Below, piece by piece: positions 16,565-26,833 of a DNA stretch of 64,000 nt. A program made the translations under genes and the position numbers. This stretch comes from Streptomyces sp. CB02959. Lineage in GTDB: Bacteria > Actinomycetota > Actinomycetes > Streptomycetales > Streptomycetaceae. The first letter of the stretch is position 1. Each line of letters opens with the position of its first letter. Location: positions 558,001 to 622,000 of the forward strand of contig NZ_NNBP01000001.1 in NCBI RefSeq assembly GCF_002803155.1, given 5' to 3'. The notes under the pieces were generated by a model that worked only from the letters and a program-made list of their open reading frames with translations, searched no databases and had not been told where the DNA came from.

Positions 16565-17194
16565 TCAGTCGTTGGGGACGACGGGGTAGCGGGGCTCCCG
16601 CTCGGCCATCTGCTTCAGCGCGTCCTTGCGGTCGCGCTTGGAGAGCCGGTCGATGTAGAGGTAGCCGTAGAGGTGGTCGGTCTCGTGCTGGAGGCAGCGC
16701 GCGAAGTAGCCGGTGCCCTGCACCACGATCGGCTCGCCCTGGGCGTTCCGGCCGCGGACCACCGCGTAGTCGGGACGGGCCAGCTCGGCGTACGCGCCGG
16801 GCACGGACAGGCAGCCCTCGTTGGAGTCGTCCAGCACCCGGCGCCCGGCGGGCAGCTCGTCCAGGACGGGGTTGCAGACCGCGCCGACGTGCCGGACGCC
16901 CTCGTCGTCCAGGCAGTCGTAGACGAAGACCTTGAGGTCCACGCCGATCTGGTTGGCGGCCAGGCCGACGCCCTCGGCGGTGCGCTGGCTGGCGAACATG
17001 TCGTCGATCAGCTGCGCCAGCTCGGCGTCGAACGCGGTGACGTCCTTGCACTCCTTGTGGAGGACCGGGTTGCCGACCACGGTGATCGGGCGGGAGGTGC
17101 CGCGCTCCCGGTGGGCCTCCTCGCGCTCCTTGGCGTCCGTGACGTCGTCGACGAACTCGACGCTCTCCTGCTGATCACTGTCCTGCTGGGCCAT
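16565..17194 (-). CDS. def: peptide deformylase
   Basis: 209 residues. Removes the N-formyl group from new polypeptides. All three family motifs are present: [10 protein letters not shown] (GxGLAAxQ), EGCLSVPG (EGCLS, metal Cys) and LQHETDHL (HExDH, two metal His and catalytic Glu). A hydrophilic N-terminal extension of about 35 residues precedes the core. It converges with the penicillin-binding protein gene 37 bases away. Many actinomycetes hold several deformylases; this is one of the usual actinobacterial type. Confidence 0.96.
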   Translation of the reverse strand: MAQQDSDQQESVEFVDDVTDAKEREEAHRERGTSRPITVVGNPVLHKECKDVTAFDAELAQLIDDMFASQRTAEGVGLAANQIGVDLKVFVYDCLDDEGVRHVGAVCNPVLDELPAGRRVLDDSNEGCLSVPGAYAELARPDYAVVRGRNAQGEPIVVQGTGYFARCLQHETDHLYGYLYIDRLSKRDRKDALKQMAEREPRYPVVPND

Positions 17195-17263
17195 CTCCGC
17201 CGTACGCCTTCCTGCAAAACCCTCGGGGAACGCCCTACAGCCTACGGGGACGCGGTCTCCCGC

Positions 17264-18262
17264 TCAGCAGACCTCTTCAAGATCGCGCCATTCCCGGGTG
17301 TCCGGGCTGTCCGCGACCCAGCCGTCCAGCAGGCCCCGCACCAGGGCCGCGGGCGCCGCGATGCCGCACTCGCGCTCCGGGGCCCAGAGCGAGCCGGAGC
17401 CGGCGGTGCGGTGGCCCAGCGGCCCGGGATGGCCCGGTTCGCTGTGGTCGTGCGGGTCCAGGTGCTCGCCGTCGCCCTCGTCGCTGGGCATCCGGCTCTC
17501 GGAGCAGGTGCGGCACAGCAGCCGCACGGACGACGACCAGTCCTCGGCGGCGAAGCCGGCGTCGGCCGCCAGCTGCTCCAGCGCGTCCCGGTCGGCCTCG
17601 GTGGCGGCCTCCAGGAGCACCACCCAGGTGGGCACCGGCGAGGGCGCCCACAGCTCGATCTCGTCGAAGACCGGGAACGTGCGGGTCTCGCCGGCGGCCC
17701 CGGTGGTGGTCCGCTCGCCGTGCGGGACGCCGTCGTGCAGCACCACCTCGCCCCAGCGCCGCCCGGAGGACGGCAGCGGGATGGAGAGCACCTCGATCCG
17801 GGCCGGGTCCAGCCGGCGGCCCCAGACCACCTCGGCCTCGCCCTCGGGCGAGAGCCGGACCGCGGCGCTGCCCAGCGCCATCCCCAGCGGCTCGCCGGTC
17901 GGCGACCCCTCGCCGGGGACCTTCAGGCCGTACGCCTGCCAGGCGCGGCGGGCCAGCGGCCAGTCCTGGAGGGCGGTGGCGGCGATGCCGACGTTCCACC
18001 AGTCGGGCGCCCCGGTCTCGCGGTCCAGCAGCGCCACCGCGCGCAGCCCGGCGGCCCGGGCCTGCTCCCAGTCGTGCCGGAACTTGTGCAGCAGCGCGAG
18101 GTTGAACCAGGACTCCGACAGCCACGGCTCCATGTCCGCCGCGCGGGTCAGCAGCGCCCCCGCGTCCTCGTAACGGCCGTCGCCGATCAGCGTGAAAGCG
18201 CGGTCGGTCGCCTGCCGCCATGAGGCGGAGGGCCGGTGCCGTACCTTGCCGAAGATCCTCAC
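17264..18262 (-). CDS. TPR-repeat protein of unknown function
   Basis: 332 residues. About residues 15-130 form helical tetratricopeptide-like repeats (FTLIGDGRYEDAGALLTRAADMEP, then WFNLALLHKFRHDWEQARAAGLRAVALL). The C-terminal two thirds is mixed and has Cys clusters (RLLCRTCSES and a terminal Cys). No catalytic motif is recognised. The product is cytoplasmic, with no signal or membrane segment. It ends 70 bases upstream of def, on the same strand, so the two may share a transcript. Conserved in streptomycetes by my recollection, function not known. Confidence 0.8.
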   Translation of the reverse strand: MRIFGKVRHRPSASWRQATDRAFTLIGDGRYEDAGALLTRAADMEPWLSESWFNLALLHKFRHDWEQARAAGLRAVALLDRETGAPDWWNVGIAATALQDWPLARRAWQAYGLKVPGEGSPTGEPLGMALGSAAVRLSPEGEAEVVWGRRLDPARIEVLSIPLPSSGRRWGEVVLHDGVPHGERTTTGAAGETRTFPVFDEIELWAPSPVPTWVVLLEAATEADRDALEQLAADAGFAAEDWSSSVRLLCRTCSESRMPSDEGDGEHLDPHDHSEPGHPGPLGHRTAGSGSLWAPERECGIAAPAALVRGLLDGWVADSPDTREWRDLEEVC

Positions 18263-18415
18263 GATTCCCGCCTGCTGGTTGCTCTTGTGCCGCTCCGGAG
18301 GAGTCCCGGGCGGTTACCCGGGGCCTTCTGGGGGCCCACTCGACAACCTGCCACAGATTGCCGTCGGGTTCAGCCCGGTGTGCTGCGCCCCCGTGCGGCT
18401 CATGCCCTGCGCCGA

Positions 18416-18439
18416 CCCCCTGAACCCCCCTTCAGGGGG
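18416..18439 (-). terminator. terminator of the HD-domain operon
   Basis: CCCCCTGAA (18416-18424), loop CCCCCC, TTCAGGGGG (18431-18439): a perfect 9-bp stem. It lies in the 331-base stretch 18263-18593, which contains no gene, downstream of the HD/HD-GYP pair and upstream of the TPR gene. Confidence 0.65.
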
Positions 18440-18593
18440 CTCCCTTCGCATCCAACCATGCCCATCTCGCGGGGCGCTCATTACCCATGGGTTCCCCGGC
18501 GGTGGACGGGCCGGGAACACTGCGCGACGGGGGTGCGCGGGGCCCTCGCCGGGGGCGTGCGAACGGGCTGAGCGCCCCGGCGCACCAGGGCGC

Positions 18594-19949
18594 TCAGCCC
18601 GCCCGGCCCCCGCGCGCCAGGACCCGGGCCAGCGCCTCGACCACTCGCGGCTCGTGGTCCCGGGCGGTGGCCAGCCGCAGCCGTTCCAGGGCGCGCAGCC
18701 GCCCCGCGGGTCCGGCGGCGCCCGCCACGAGGTCGTCGTAGGCGTTGACGGTGCGGACGATACGGGCCGTGACCGGCTGCTCCCGGTACGGATCGGCCTG
18801 CCGCTCGACGATCACCGCGACCTCCGGCGGGGCTCCGGTCTGCCGGGCCACGGCGCCGCCCAGCAGGGCGATCCGGCGCTGCTCGGCGGGCGGCAGCGGG
18901 GCGGTGGCACCGTCCGGCACCGGGTCGACCAGCGACAGCTGGCCGATGTCGTGCATCAGGGCGGCGTGTTCGAGGACGTCCAAGTCCGGCCCGCCGAGGC
19001 CGAGTTCCCGCCCCACCGCGCGGCTGAGTCCGGCCACCCGGCGGGCGTGGCCGGGCGGGGTGCAGCCGGCGATCTCGGTGGCGCGGGCCAGCGAGGCGAT
19101 GGTCTGGCGGTAGGTGGCGCGGACCGCCGCGTACCGGCGGAGGGCGATCTGGGTCAGCAGCAGCGGCAGGCAGAACACCGGCAGCGCCCACAGCCCGGCG
19201 ACCGCCACGCCCAGCGCGATGACCACGCCGGTGGCGCAGATGGCGGTGCCGATGCCGGGCAGCGCCCGCAACTCGTCGCGCAGCAGCGGCCCGTACGGCC
19301 AGCCGGTGCGGGCCCGGGCCAGTGCGGCCGCCAGCACCGCGTCGCAGAGCGCGGTCAGCGCCAGCAGCACGGCCAGGAAGAGCGGGCCGACCGGGCCGGC
19401 CGCGGCCCAGGCGGGCAACGCCCCGGCGCCGTACAGGGGTTGGCAGCAGATGGCGGCGAACCCGACGGTCAGCACCCGGCGGGCGAACGGGTCCAGCACC
19501 GGCCCGCCGCCGCGCGCCAGGTAGGGGACGAGCCCCACCAGCCCGGCCGCCACCACCACCGCCACGGTCTGCGGCACCCCGTGCGCGGCCGGCCGCCCGC
19601 CCGCCTCGCCGAGCAGCGCGTAGCCGAGCGCCCCGGCCGCCCCGAGCGGGGCCCCCTCCCGCAGGCCCGGCAACGCCGACGCCGCCCGCGGGGACCCGCC
19701 GGGCCGCGCCGGGGCCCGGCGCATCGACGGGACGGCGGCCGCCCCGGGGTGGCGCCCGTGGGGCGGGGCGGACCCGGGGCCGACCGGGTGGACCGGGACC
19801 CGGCGCACCGCCTCGCCCACCGCGATCAGCGCCCCGAAGGCCAGCGCGGTGCGCGGCGCGGTGATGCCGTGCCACAGGGTGTGGCCCAGGCCCCAGCAGG
19901 CCAGCGCGGCGGCCGGCCCGTGCACCCAGACGGCCGTGCGGCGGCTCAT
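18594..19949 (-). CDS. membrane HD-domain protein lacking the GYP signature
   Basis: 451 residues. Several hydrophobic segments (about residues 10-260) precede a cytoplasmic HD domain. HARRVAGLSRAV and ALMHDIGQLSLVD keep the H...HD metal motif, but the later His residues and the HHE-DGxGYP signature are missing: the aligned stretch reads IVERQADPYREQPV. It is therefore a divergent paralogue of the HD-GYP protein just upstream, with which it overlaps by four bases (ATGA, 19946-19949). Phosphodiesterase activity is doubtful; a regulatory or partner role is possible. The start MSRRTAVWVHG is set by the overlap. Confidence 0.85.
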   Translation of the reverse strand: MSRRTAVWVHGPAAALACWGLGHTLWHGITAPRTALAFGALIAVGEAVRRVPVHPVGPGSAPPHGRHPGAAAVPSMRRAPARPGGSPRAASALPGLREGAPLGAAGALGYALLGEAGGRPAAHGVPQTVAVVVAAGLVGLVPYLARGGGPVLDPFARRVLTVGFAAICCQPLYGAGALPAWAAAGPVGPLFLAVLLALTALCDAVLAAALARARTGWPYGPLLRDELRALPGIGTAICATGVVIALGVAVAGLWALPVFCLPLLLTQIALRRYAAVRATYRQTIASLARATEIAGCTPPGHARRVAGLSRAVGRELGLGGPDLDVLEHAALMHDIGQLSLVDPVPDGATAPLPPAEQRRIALLGGAVARQTGAPPEVAVIVERQADPYREQPVTARIVRTVNAYDDLVAGAAGPAGRLRALERLRLATARDHEPRVVEALARVLARGGRAG

Positions 19950-21337
19950 CGGGCGCCGCCCGGCCGGTGGGCCCCGACCGGAGGGACCGCGCCGCGCCCC
20001 ACCGGGGCCGGGTCGGGCTCCCGCTCCTCCCCCGCGGTGACCTGCTCCGGCCGCCAGCCGTGCTTGTCGAGGGCGGCGGCCAGCGCCCGGACCATCCGCG
20101 GGTCGAACTGCGTTCCGGCGCACCGGCGGAGTTCGGCGACCGCGGCGGGGACCGGGCGGGCCCGGCGGTAGGAACGGGTGGAGGTCATCGCGTCGAAGGC
20201 GTCGGCGACCGCCACCACCCGCGCACACTCGGGAATCTGATGTTCCGTCAGTCCGTAGGGGTAGCCGCTGCCGTCCACCCGCTCGTGGTGGTGCAGGATC
20301 GCCGCCCGCGCCTCGCCCAGGAAGCCGATGCCGCGGACGATCTCGTGCCCGTACTCGGGGTGCAGCTCGATGACCCGCCGCTCCTCCGGGGTCAGCGGCC
20401 CGTCCTTGCGCAACAGCCGGGTGGGGACGCCGAGTTTGCCGACGTCGTGCAGGATCCCGGCGAACCGCAGCACCTCCAGCCGGTCCCCGGCCATGCCCAG
20501 CTCCCGGGCGATCAGCACCGAGGCCCGCCCGACCCGCTCGCTGTGCCCGCGGGTGTAGCGGTCCTTGATGTCGACGGCCTGGACCAGGGCCCGGACGGTG
20601 GCCTGGTGGGCGGCGCGCTCCCGCTGGTACTGCGCGAACGCCCAGCAGGACAGGTGCACCGGGAGCAGCACCAGCAGCGCCGCGGGCGGCCCGTAGGCGC
20701 TGTGCCAGAGGACCGCCATCATCAGCCCGGTCAGCCCGTGGACGAGGTGCGGGACCGGCAGTCGGGCCGCCGGGCCGCGCCAGGCGGTGCGCGGCGGATG
20801 CCGTTCGGCGAGGACCAGCACCCCGCCGCCGAGCCCGGTGAGCACGGCGCAGAAGGCACCGGCGGCGGCCAGGGCGGGCGGCAGCAGCTCGGGGAGCGGG
20901 GCCGTGGCCGCGGCGACGGGGGCGGCGGCCCGGAAGACGAGGGCGGCCGCCCAGGCGGCAAGGGCGAGTTCGGCGGTGTGCCAGAGGCGGCGGGCGGCCG
21001 GCCAGGGGTGGGCGGCCGGGGCGAGCAGGGCACCGGGGACGGCGACCAGGACGGCCAGCGGCGGCGGCAGCAGGAAGGATCCGGCAAGGACGACGGGGGT
21101 GGCCCAGCCCGGAGGAAACGTTCCGGGCGAGGCGTCGGAGCCGGTGGCGCGCCCCGCCGGGCCGTCGGTCAGCGGGCAGCGGCGGATCCGTTCGCACAGG
21201 CCGTGGAGGGCGCCGAGGGCCAGCACGCCGGTCCAGGGGGCGGCGGCGCCGAGCCGTACCGCGGGGGCCGCGCAGAGCGCCGCGGCCAGGGCGGCGCAGC
21301 CGATGTACACCCGCGCGGCCGTCGGAAGTTCCCGCAT
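19946..21337 (-). CDS. membrane HD-GYP domain protein
   Basis: 463 residues. About six to eight hydrophobic segments fill residues 5-235; the C-terminal domain (about 240-425) has every HD-GYP element: HSERVGRASV, ILHDVGKLGVP, HPEYGHEIV, LHHHERVDGSGYPYG and VADAFDAMTSTRSYR. HD-GYP proteins typically hydrolyse cyclic di-GMP. In streptomycetes cyclic di-GMP controls development through BldD, so a role in turnover of the messenger is a reasonable inference. ATG at 21337 follows GAGGAGG. Cotranslated with the degenerate HD protein downstream; the sigR-rsrA operon lies just upstream on the same strand. Confidence 0.9.
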   Translation of the reverse strand: MRELPTAARVYIGCAALAAALCAAPAVRLGAAAPWTGVLALGALHGLCERIRRCPLTDGPAGRATGSDASPGTFPPGWATPVVLAGSFLLPPPLAVLVAVPGALLAPAAHPWPAARRLWHTAELALAAWAAALVFRAAAPVAAATAPLPELLPPALAAAGAFCAVLTGLGGGVLVLAERHPPRTAWRGPAARLPVPHLVHGLTGLMMAVLWHSAYGPPAALLVLLPVHLSCWAFAQYQRERAAHQATVRALVQAVDIKDRYTRGHSERVGRASVLIARELGMAGDRLEVLRFAGILHDVGKLGVPTRLLRKDGPLTPEERRVIELHPEYGHEIVRGIGFLGEARAAILHHHERVDGSGYPYGLTEHQIPECARVVAVADAFDAMTSTRSYRRARPVPAAVAELRRCAGTQFDPRMVRALAAALDKHGWRPEQVTAGEEREPDPAPVGRGAVPPVGAHRPGGAR

Positions 21338-21576
21338 CGCGCCCTCCTCACCGTGCCCGACGCACTCCCCGTCACGGCGGATGGCCGTGCACCGCGGGGG
21401 TCCGGCGAGAATAGAGGGGCCGCGGCGCCCGAGGGGGCGCATCGACGGATCGGGTAGGACGGATCGTCCCGCCCCTCACTCTCAGGGGTGAAGGGGGCGC
21501 GCGCCTGTTCGGCGCGCGGGCGGGTCGGCCGGGCGGCAGCGGGCCGGTACGGGACCGGGCCCGCGCTGGGGCGGCC

Positions 21577-21965
21577 CTACTCGGCGTGCGCGCCGTTGCC
21601 GGCCGCGTCGGCCTTCGAGGGCGCTCCGGCGGCGCCCCCGGCGTCCGCCGCGCGCTCCCGCTCGGCCTGCTCGTGCCGGGCCTGGTCCAGGACGCTCACC
21701 TCGGGCACGGTCTCCCCGGCCCGGATCAGGTCGATCCGGCCCATGACCTTGGACCGCAGGTCCGCGGGGACGTCGTCGTGCCCGCAGCAGCGCTTGACGA
21801 GCTTCTTGACGGCCTGCTCCAGGCCGTACTTCTCCAGGCACGGCGAGCACTCGTCGAGATGGACCTGGAAGTCGGCGCACTCCCCGGCCGGCATCTCGCG
21901 GTCGAGATACTCGTAAAGGTGGTCAAGGACCTCTGAGCAGTCCTTCTCGTGCGGCTCTCCGCAGC

Positions 21966-21969
<4 letters not shown>
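21577..21969 (-). CDS. rsrA: zinc-containing anti-sigma factor RsrA
   Basis: 130 residues. It binds SigR and releases it when thiols are oxidised. The ZAS motif H37-x3-C41-x2-C44 (HLDECSPC) and C3, C11, C61 and C62 occupy the same positions as in S. coelicolor RsrA, whose sensing disulfide is C11-C44. Residues after about 95 form an Ala/Glu-rich tail ([20 protein letters not shown]) that makes it about 25 residues longer than the S. coelicolor protein. ATG overlaps the sigR stop as ATGA (21966-21969), giving coupled synthesis. Confidence 0.95.
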
Positions 21970-22667
<698 letters not shown>

Positions 22668-22896
22668 CTCCTCCAACACCGTGGCGGTTCCCGCGGCTGC
22701 CGACGCCACAGGCCCTCTCGATTCGGAGAATAGACGACGATCAGGTGCCGCCGCCGCTCCAGCCAGGGCTGACTGCGTCACCTGCATCTGCGGCCACTGC
22801 AGGTCGGCGGCCGGTCGGGCCGGGCAAGCGATTCCCATGCGGCGGACTCCCATTCCTCGTGCGCGCTGGCTGTGCTCCATTGCCTACGCATGGCAC

Positions 22897-22923
22897 AACA
22901 GCGGCACCGGGCCGGATCATTCC
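22897..22923 (-). promoter_or_regulatory. SigR-type promoter for sigR itself
   Basis: On the minus strand GGAAT (22919-22923) is followed after 19 bases by GTT (22897-22899), matching the SigR consensus GGAAT-N18/19-GTT. The start point would fall near 22890, about 10 bases before the ATG at 22880 that opens the extended SigR form. This fits positive autoregulation. Confidence 0.7.
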
Positions 22924-22993
22924 CGGCCGGAGCGGCCGGATTGTTCGCGCGGTCCGGCAGGTCGGCCCGGCACCCCCGCGCCGCCCGGACCGG

Positions 22994-23641
22994 TCAGCCG
23001 AACATCCCGTCCAGCCACGCCACCACCGCGTCGGTGAGCGCCGCCATCGACTCCGCCTCGGTCACCCCCGCCGACTTCGGCACCGCGAAACCGTGGTCGC
23101 CGTGGGCCACCTCCGTGAGCTCGGTGCCCGCCGGGAACTCCTCGGGGCGACCGAACGGGTCCCGGCCCCCCTGGACCACCAGGGTCGGCACCCCGGCGCC
23201 GGTCAGCTCGTCGGCCCGGGACTTCTCCGGCTTCCCCGGCGGGTGCAGCGGGAAGCTCAGCGCCAGTACGGCGTGGGCGCCCAGCTCGCGCGCCGTCCGG
23301 CAGGCCACCCGGGCACCGGCGCTCCGGCCGCCCGCGACCACCGGCAGGCCGGGCTTCTCCAACGCCGGCCAGAGTGCGGTCCATCCGGTGTCCAGGGTCT
23401 TGGGCGCGGGCGCCACCTTCTTGCCCGCCACCCGCCACGGCTGCTCGACCAGCGCCACGGTGTAGCCGCGGGCCGGCAGCACCGCCGCCAGGGCCACCAG
23501 GTCGCGGGCCTCGATGCCGCCGCCCGCCCCGTGGCTCACGGCGACCACGGCCCGGGCCGGCTCGGCGTCGCGGTACCAGGAGATCCGGGCGTCGCCCGCC
23601 GGCGTCGCGACCGTCTCGCTCTCGTTCGCCCTCGTCCTCAT
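22994..23641 (-). CDS. alpha/beta-hydrolase family protein
   Basis: 215 residues. Single-domain cytoplasmic hydrolase. SHGAGGG near residue 36 forms the oxyanion region; the nucleophile elbow is GGRSAGAR (G-x-S-x-G); QGGRDPFG supplies the acid and HGDHGF the His near the C-terminus, so the triad is complete. It resembles the KAT/YdeN-type small hydrolases rather than lipases or dienelactone hydrolases proper. The substrate is unknown. It lies between sigR and the YedK gene on the same strand, 54 bases after the YedK stop. Confidence 0.82.
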   Translation of the reverse strand: MRTRANESETVATPAGDARISWYRDAEPARAVVAVSHGAGGGIEARDLVALAAVLPARGYTVALVEQPWRVAGKKVAPAPKTLDTGWTALWPALEKPGLPVVAGGRSAGARVACRTARELGAHAVLALSFPLHPPGKPEKSRADELTGAGVPTLVVQGGRDPFGRPEEFPAGTELTEVAHGDHGFAVPKSAGVTEAESMAALTDAVVAWLDGMFG

Positions 23642-23695
23642 ACGCCCATCCTGCCCGTGCCGCGCCGGGGAGGGCAGCTCGGCCCGCCCGGCCGG

Positions 23696-24526
23696 TCAGA
23701 ACAGCGTGCCGACCTCGGGCCCGTCCAGTTCGGTGACCAGCTCCGGCCCGTTGTTGCGGACGTTGCTGACGTCGGTCGGGACCGGGTGGGCCCGCATCAG
23801 TCCGGTCGGCGGCGGGGCCAGCAGCGCACGGAGGTCGTCGGGGTCGGTGCGGGCCGGGTCGAGCCAGGCGTCCCAGCGGTCCGGCGGCAGCACCAGCGGC
23901 ATCCGCGGGTGGATGTCGGCGAGGGCCTGCGGGCCCTCCCCGCCGGTGGCCCCGGCCAGCGGGGTGGTCTCGGCCTCGGTGGTGACGACGGTGCAGGTCA
24001 CCCACCAGGCCAGCGGGTGGTCACCGGGCAGGGTGCGGTCCCGCCAGAACTCGTAGAGCCCGGCCATCGCCATCACCGAGCCGTCCGCGGGCGTCACGAA
24101 GTACGGCTGTTTGCGGGGGCGCTTCTTCCGGCCCTGCTCCTCCAGCTGCCGCTCGGCGGAGCCGGTGACCCACTCGAAGTAGCCGTCGCCGGGGATCAGG
24201 CAGCGGCGGGCGGCGAACGCCTGCCGGAACGACGGCTTCTCGTGCACCGTCTCGGACCGTGCGTTGATCATCCGCGCGGCGCCCTCGGGTGATTTCGCCC
24301 ACGCCGGGACCAGGCCCCACTTGAGTGTCCGCAGCTGGCGGACCGGACCGGGCGGGAAGGCGGCGGCGGCCTCGCCCTTGAGGGGACGTTCCAGTACCAC
24401 CCGCACGTTGTCCGTCGGAGCGACGTTCCAGCTGGGCGCCAACGACTCCGTGGGCTCCCACTGCTGGACGCCGAAGACCCCCACCAGTTCCTCGGGCTGC
24501 CGGCTCGCTGCATACCTACCGCACAT
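23696..24526 (-). CDS. SOS response-associated peptidase, YedK/HMCES family
   Basis: 276 residues. The protein starts MCGRYA, so Cys2 is exposed after Met removal, as needed for its thiazolidine cross-link to abasic sites in single-stranded DNA. Other family residues are visible: Asn in INARSET, Glu in PGDGYFEW, and His in HPRMPLVL. It protects abasic sites at replication forks. ATG at 24526 was chosen because the catalytic Cys must be residue 2; a start at 24550 would bury it. Divergent from an M50-like gene only 35 bases away. I see no LexA-type box in that gap. Confidence 0.93.
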   Translation of the reverse strand: MCGRYAASRQPEELVGVFGVQQWEPTESLAPSWNVAPTDNVRVVLERPLKGEAAAAFPPGPVRQLRTLKWGLVPAWAKSPEGAARMINARSETVHEKPSFRQAFAARRCLIPGDGYFEWVTGSAERQLEEQGRKKRPRKQPYFVTPADGSVMAMAGLYEFWRDRTLPGDHPLAWWVTCTVVTTEAETTPLAGATGGEGPQALADIHPRMPLVLPPDRWDAWLDPARTDPDDLRALLAPPPTGLMRAHPVPTDVSNVRNNGPELVTELDGPEVGTLF

Positions 24527-24561
24527 GCATGCCACACTGCCATGCCACACGAAGGGGAGAC

Positions 24562-25275
24562 ATGGACACCCACCACATCACCGACGTCTGGGACCGGGTC
24601 TTCTCGGCCCAGCCCGGCCCCTCGCTCTGGCTGGTGATAGTCACCGGCGTGCTGGCCCTGGGCGCCGTCGTCCCGCGCACCGCCTGGCACCTGTCGCGGA
24701 ACGCCGTCACCATCGCCCACGAGGGCGGCCACGGGTTGATCGCCCTGCTCACCGGCCGCCGCCTGGACGGGATCCGGCTGCACTCGGACACCTCGGGACT
24801 GACCGTCTCCCGCGGCAAACCGCACGGTGTGGGCATGATCCTGACCGCCGCTGCCGGCTACCTCGCCCCGTCGCTGCTGGGCCTTGCGGGCGCCGCGCTG
24901 CTGGCCGCCGGGCACACCACGGCCCTGCTGTGGGGGGCCACCGCGCTGCTGCTGGTGATGCTGGTGATGATCCGCAACGCGTACGGCGTGCTCACCGTCG
25001 TCCTGTCGGGCGGCACCTTCCTGCTGGTGTCCTGGCTGACCGCGCCCGAGGTGCAGGCGGCGTTCGCGTACGCGGTGGTGTGGTTCCTGCTGCTGGGCGG
25101 GGTGCGGCCGCCGTTCGAGCTCCAGGGGAAGCGGCGGCGCGGCGGGGCCGTGGACTCCGACCCCGACCAGCTGGCCCGGCTCACCCACGTCCCGGCCGCC
25201 GTGTGGCTCGGGTTCTTCCACGTCATGACGGTGTGCTCCCTGCTCGGCGGCGGGCGCTGGCTGCTTGGCATATGA
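24562..25275 (+). CDS. M50-like membrane metallopeptidase
   Basis: 237 residues. H53-E54-G55-G56-H57 (AHEGGHGLIALLTG) gives the HExxH zinc site within the first membrane region, and about six hydrophobic segments follow, as in the M50B-like family. It probably cleaves membrane or membrane-proximal substrates; none is known. ATG at 24562 follows GAAGGGGAG. The C-terminal part contains a basic loop (LQGKRRRGGAVDSD) and a final helix. The gap to aroA (25276-25467) holds no gene. Confidence 0.82.
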   Translation: MDTHHITDVWDRVFSAQPGPSLWLVIVTGVLALGAVVPRTAWHLSRNAVTIAHEGGHGLIALLTGRRLDGIRLHSDTSGLTVSRGKPHGVGMILTAAAGYLAPSLLGLAGAALLAAGHTTALLWGATALLLVMLVMIRNAYGVLTVVLSGGTFLLVSWLTAPEVQAAFAYAVVWFLLLGGVRPPFELQGKRRRGGAVDSDPDQLARLTHVPAAVWLGFFHVMTVCSLLGGGRWLLGI

Positions 25276-25467
25276 ATTCGGCATATGAAGGAGCAGCGGA
25301 TGTCCCTACCGGTGGCATCCGGTAACCCACATTCCGTATGTCGGTGTCGCCCCTGTTGCCCCGGAGAGGCCCGCTGCCTGCGGTTGCACCACGAGAGCCG
25401 TGTTTCGCACAGGTTGCGACGCTTTTGATCAAGATCGGAACCCTTGTCCAGCCATTAAAGTAAGGGC

Positions 25468-26820
25468 ATGACCGAGAGCCCCGCCCTTCCTGCCCTGTGG
25501 CCCGCCCCCGTCGCCCCGGGGGCGGTCGATGCGACCGTCACCGTGCCCGGCTCCAAATCGGTCACGAACCGCGGCCTGGTCCTGGCCGCCCTCTCCTCCG
25601 AGCCCGGCTGGCTGCGCCGCCCGCTGCGCTCCCGCGACACCCTGCTGATGGCCGAGGCGCTGCGCGCCATGGGCGTCGGCATCGAGGAGACCGTCTCCTC
25701 GGGCTCCGCCGGCACCTCCGGCGGCGAGGCCTGGCGGATCATCCCCGCCGGCCTGCACGGCCCGGCCACCGTCGACGTCGGCAACGCCGGCACGGTGATG
25801 CGCTTCCTGCCGCCGGTCGCCGCGCTCGCCGACGGCCCCATCCGCTTCGACGGCGACCCGCGCTCCTACGAGCGCCCGCTGGGCGGCGTCATCGACGCGC
25901 TGCGCGCCCTCGGCGCCCGGATCGACGACGACAACCGCGGCGCCCTGCCGATGACGGTGTTCGGCGGCGGCGCCCTGGAGGGCGGCGCGGTGGAGATCGA
26001 CGCCTCCTCGTCGTCCCAGTTCGTCAGCGCCCTGCTGCTGTCCGCGCCGCGCTTCAACCAGGGCGTCGAGGTCCGGCACGTCGGCGCGGCGCTGCCCTCG
26101 ATGCCGCACATCCGGATGACCGTCGACATGCTGCGCACCGTCGGCGCCCAGGTGGACACCCCCGAGGCGGGCGGCGAGCCGAACGTCTGGCGGGTCACCC
26201 CCGGTGCCCTGCTCGGCCGCGACCTGGTCGTCGAGCCGGATCTCTCCAACGCCCAGCCGTTCCTGGCCGCGGCGCTGGTCACCGGCGGCCGGGTCACCAT
26301 CCCGGACTGGCCCGAGCACACCACCCAGCCCGGCGACGCACTGCGCGAGATCTTCACCGCCATGGGCGGCTCCTGCGAGCTGACCGACCAGGGCCTGACC
26401 TTCAGCGGCACCGGCCGGATCCACGGCATCGACGTCGACCTCGGCGAGGTCGGCGAGCTGACGCCGGGCATCGCCGCGGTCGCCGCGCTCGCCGACTCGC
26501 CCTCCACGCTCCGCGGCGTGGCCCACCTGCGGCTGCACGAGACCGACCGGCTGGCCGCGCTCACCAAGGAGCTCAACGAACTCGGCGGCGACGTCACCGA
26601 GACCGCGGACGGACTGCACATCCGCCCCCGGCCGCTGCACGGCGGGATCTTCCACACCTACGAGGACCACCGGCTGGCCACCGCCGCCGCGATCATCGGC
26701 CTGGCCGTCGAGGGCGTGGAGGTGGAGAACGTCGCCACCACCGCCAAGACCCTGCCCGACTTCCCCGGCCTGTGGACGGACATGCTCGATCCGTCGTCCG
26801 CCCCCGCCCGGCGAGCCTGA
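25468..26820 (+). CDS. aroA: 3-phosphoshikimate 1-carboxyvinyltransferase (EPSP synthase)
   Basis: 450 residues. Transfers enolpyruvyl from PEP to shikimate-3-phosphate in the aromatic amino acid pathway. Conserved elements: [10 protein letters not shown] (phosphate-binding Lys), [11 protein letters not shown] (PEP site), [34 protein letters not shown] and [12 protein letters not shown]. Its length is normal. The 13-base gap to rsgA suggests cotranscription; this gene pair is common in streptomycetes. Confidence 0.97.
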   Translation: MTESPALPALWPAPVAPGAVDATVTVPGSKSVTNRGLVLAALSSEPGWLRRPLRSRDTLLMAEALRAMGVGIEETVSSGSAGTSGGEAWRIIPAGLHGPATVDVGNAGTVMRFLPPVAALADGPIRFDGDPRSYERPLGGVIDALRALGARIDDDNRGALPMTVFGGGALEGGAVEIDASSSSQFVSALLLSAPRFNQGVEVRHVGAALPSMPHIRMTVDMLRTVGAQVDTPEAGGEPNVWRVTPGALLGRDLVVEPDLSNAQPFLAAALVTGGRVTIPDWPEHTTQPGDALREIFTAMGGSCELTDQGLTFSGTGRIHGIDVDLGEVGELTPGIAAVAALADSPSTLRGVAHLRLHETDRLAALTKELNELGGDVTETADGLHIRPRPLHGGIFHTYEDHRLATAAAIIGLAVEGVEVENVATTAKTLPDFPGLWTDMLDPSSAPARRA

Positions 26821-26833
26821 GGGTCGCCGCACC

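Noticed and set aside
24527..24561. LexA/SOS box between the YedK and M50-like genes
   Set aside because: No GAAC-N4-GTTC-like palindrome in the gap.
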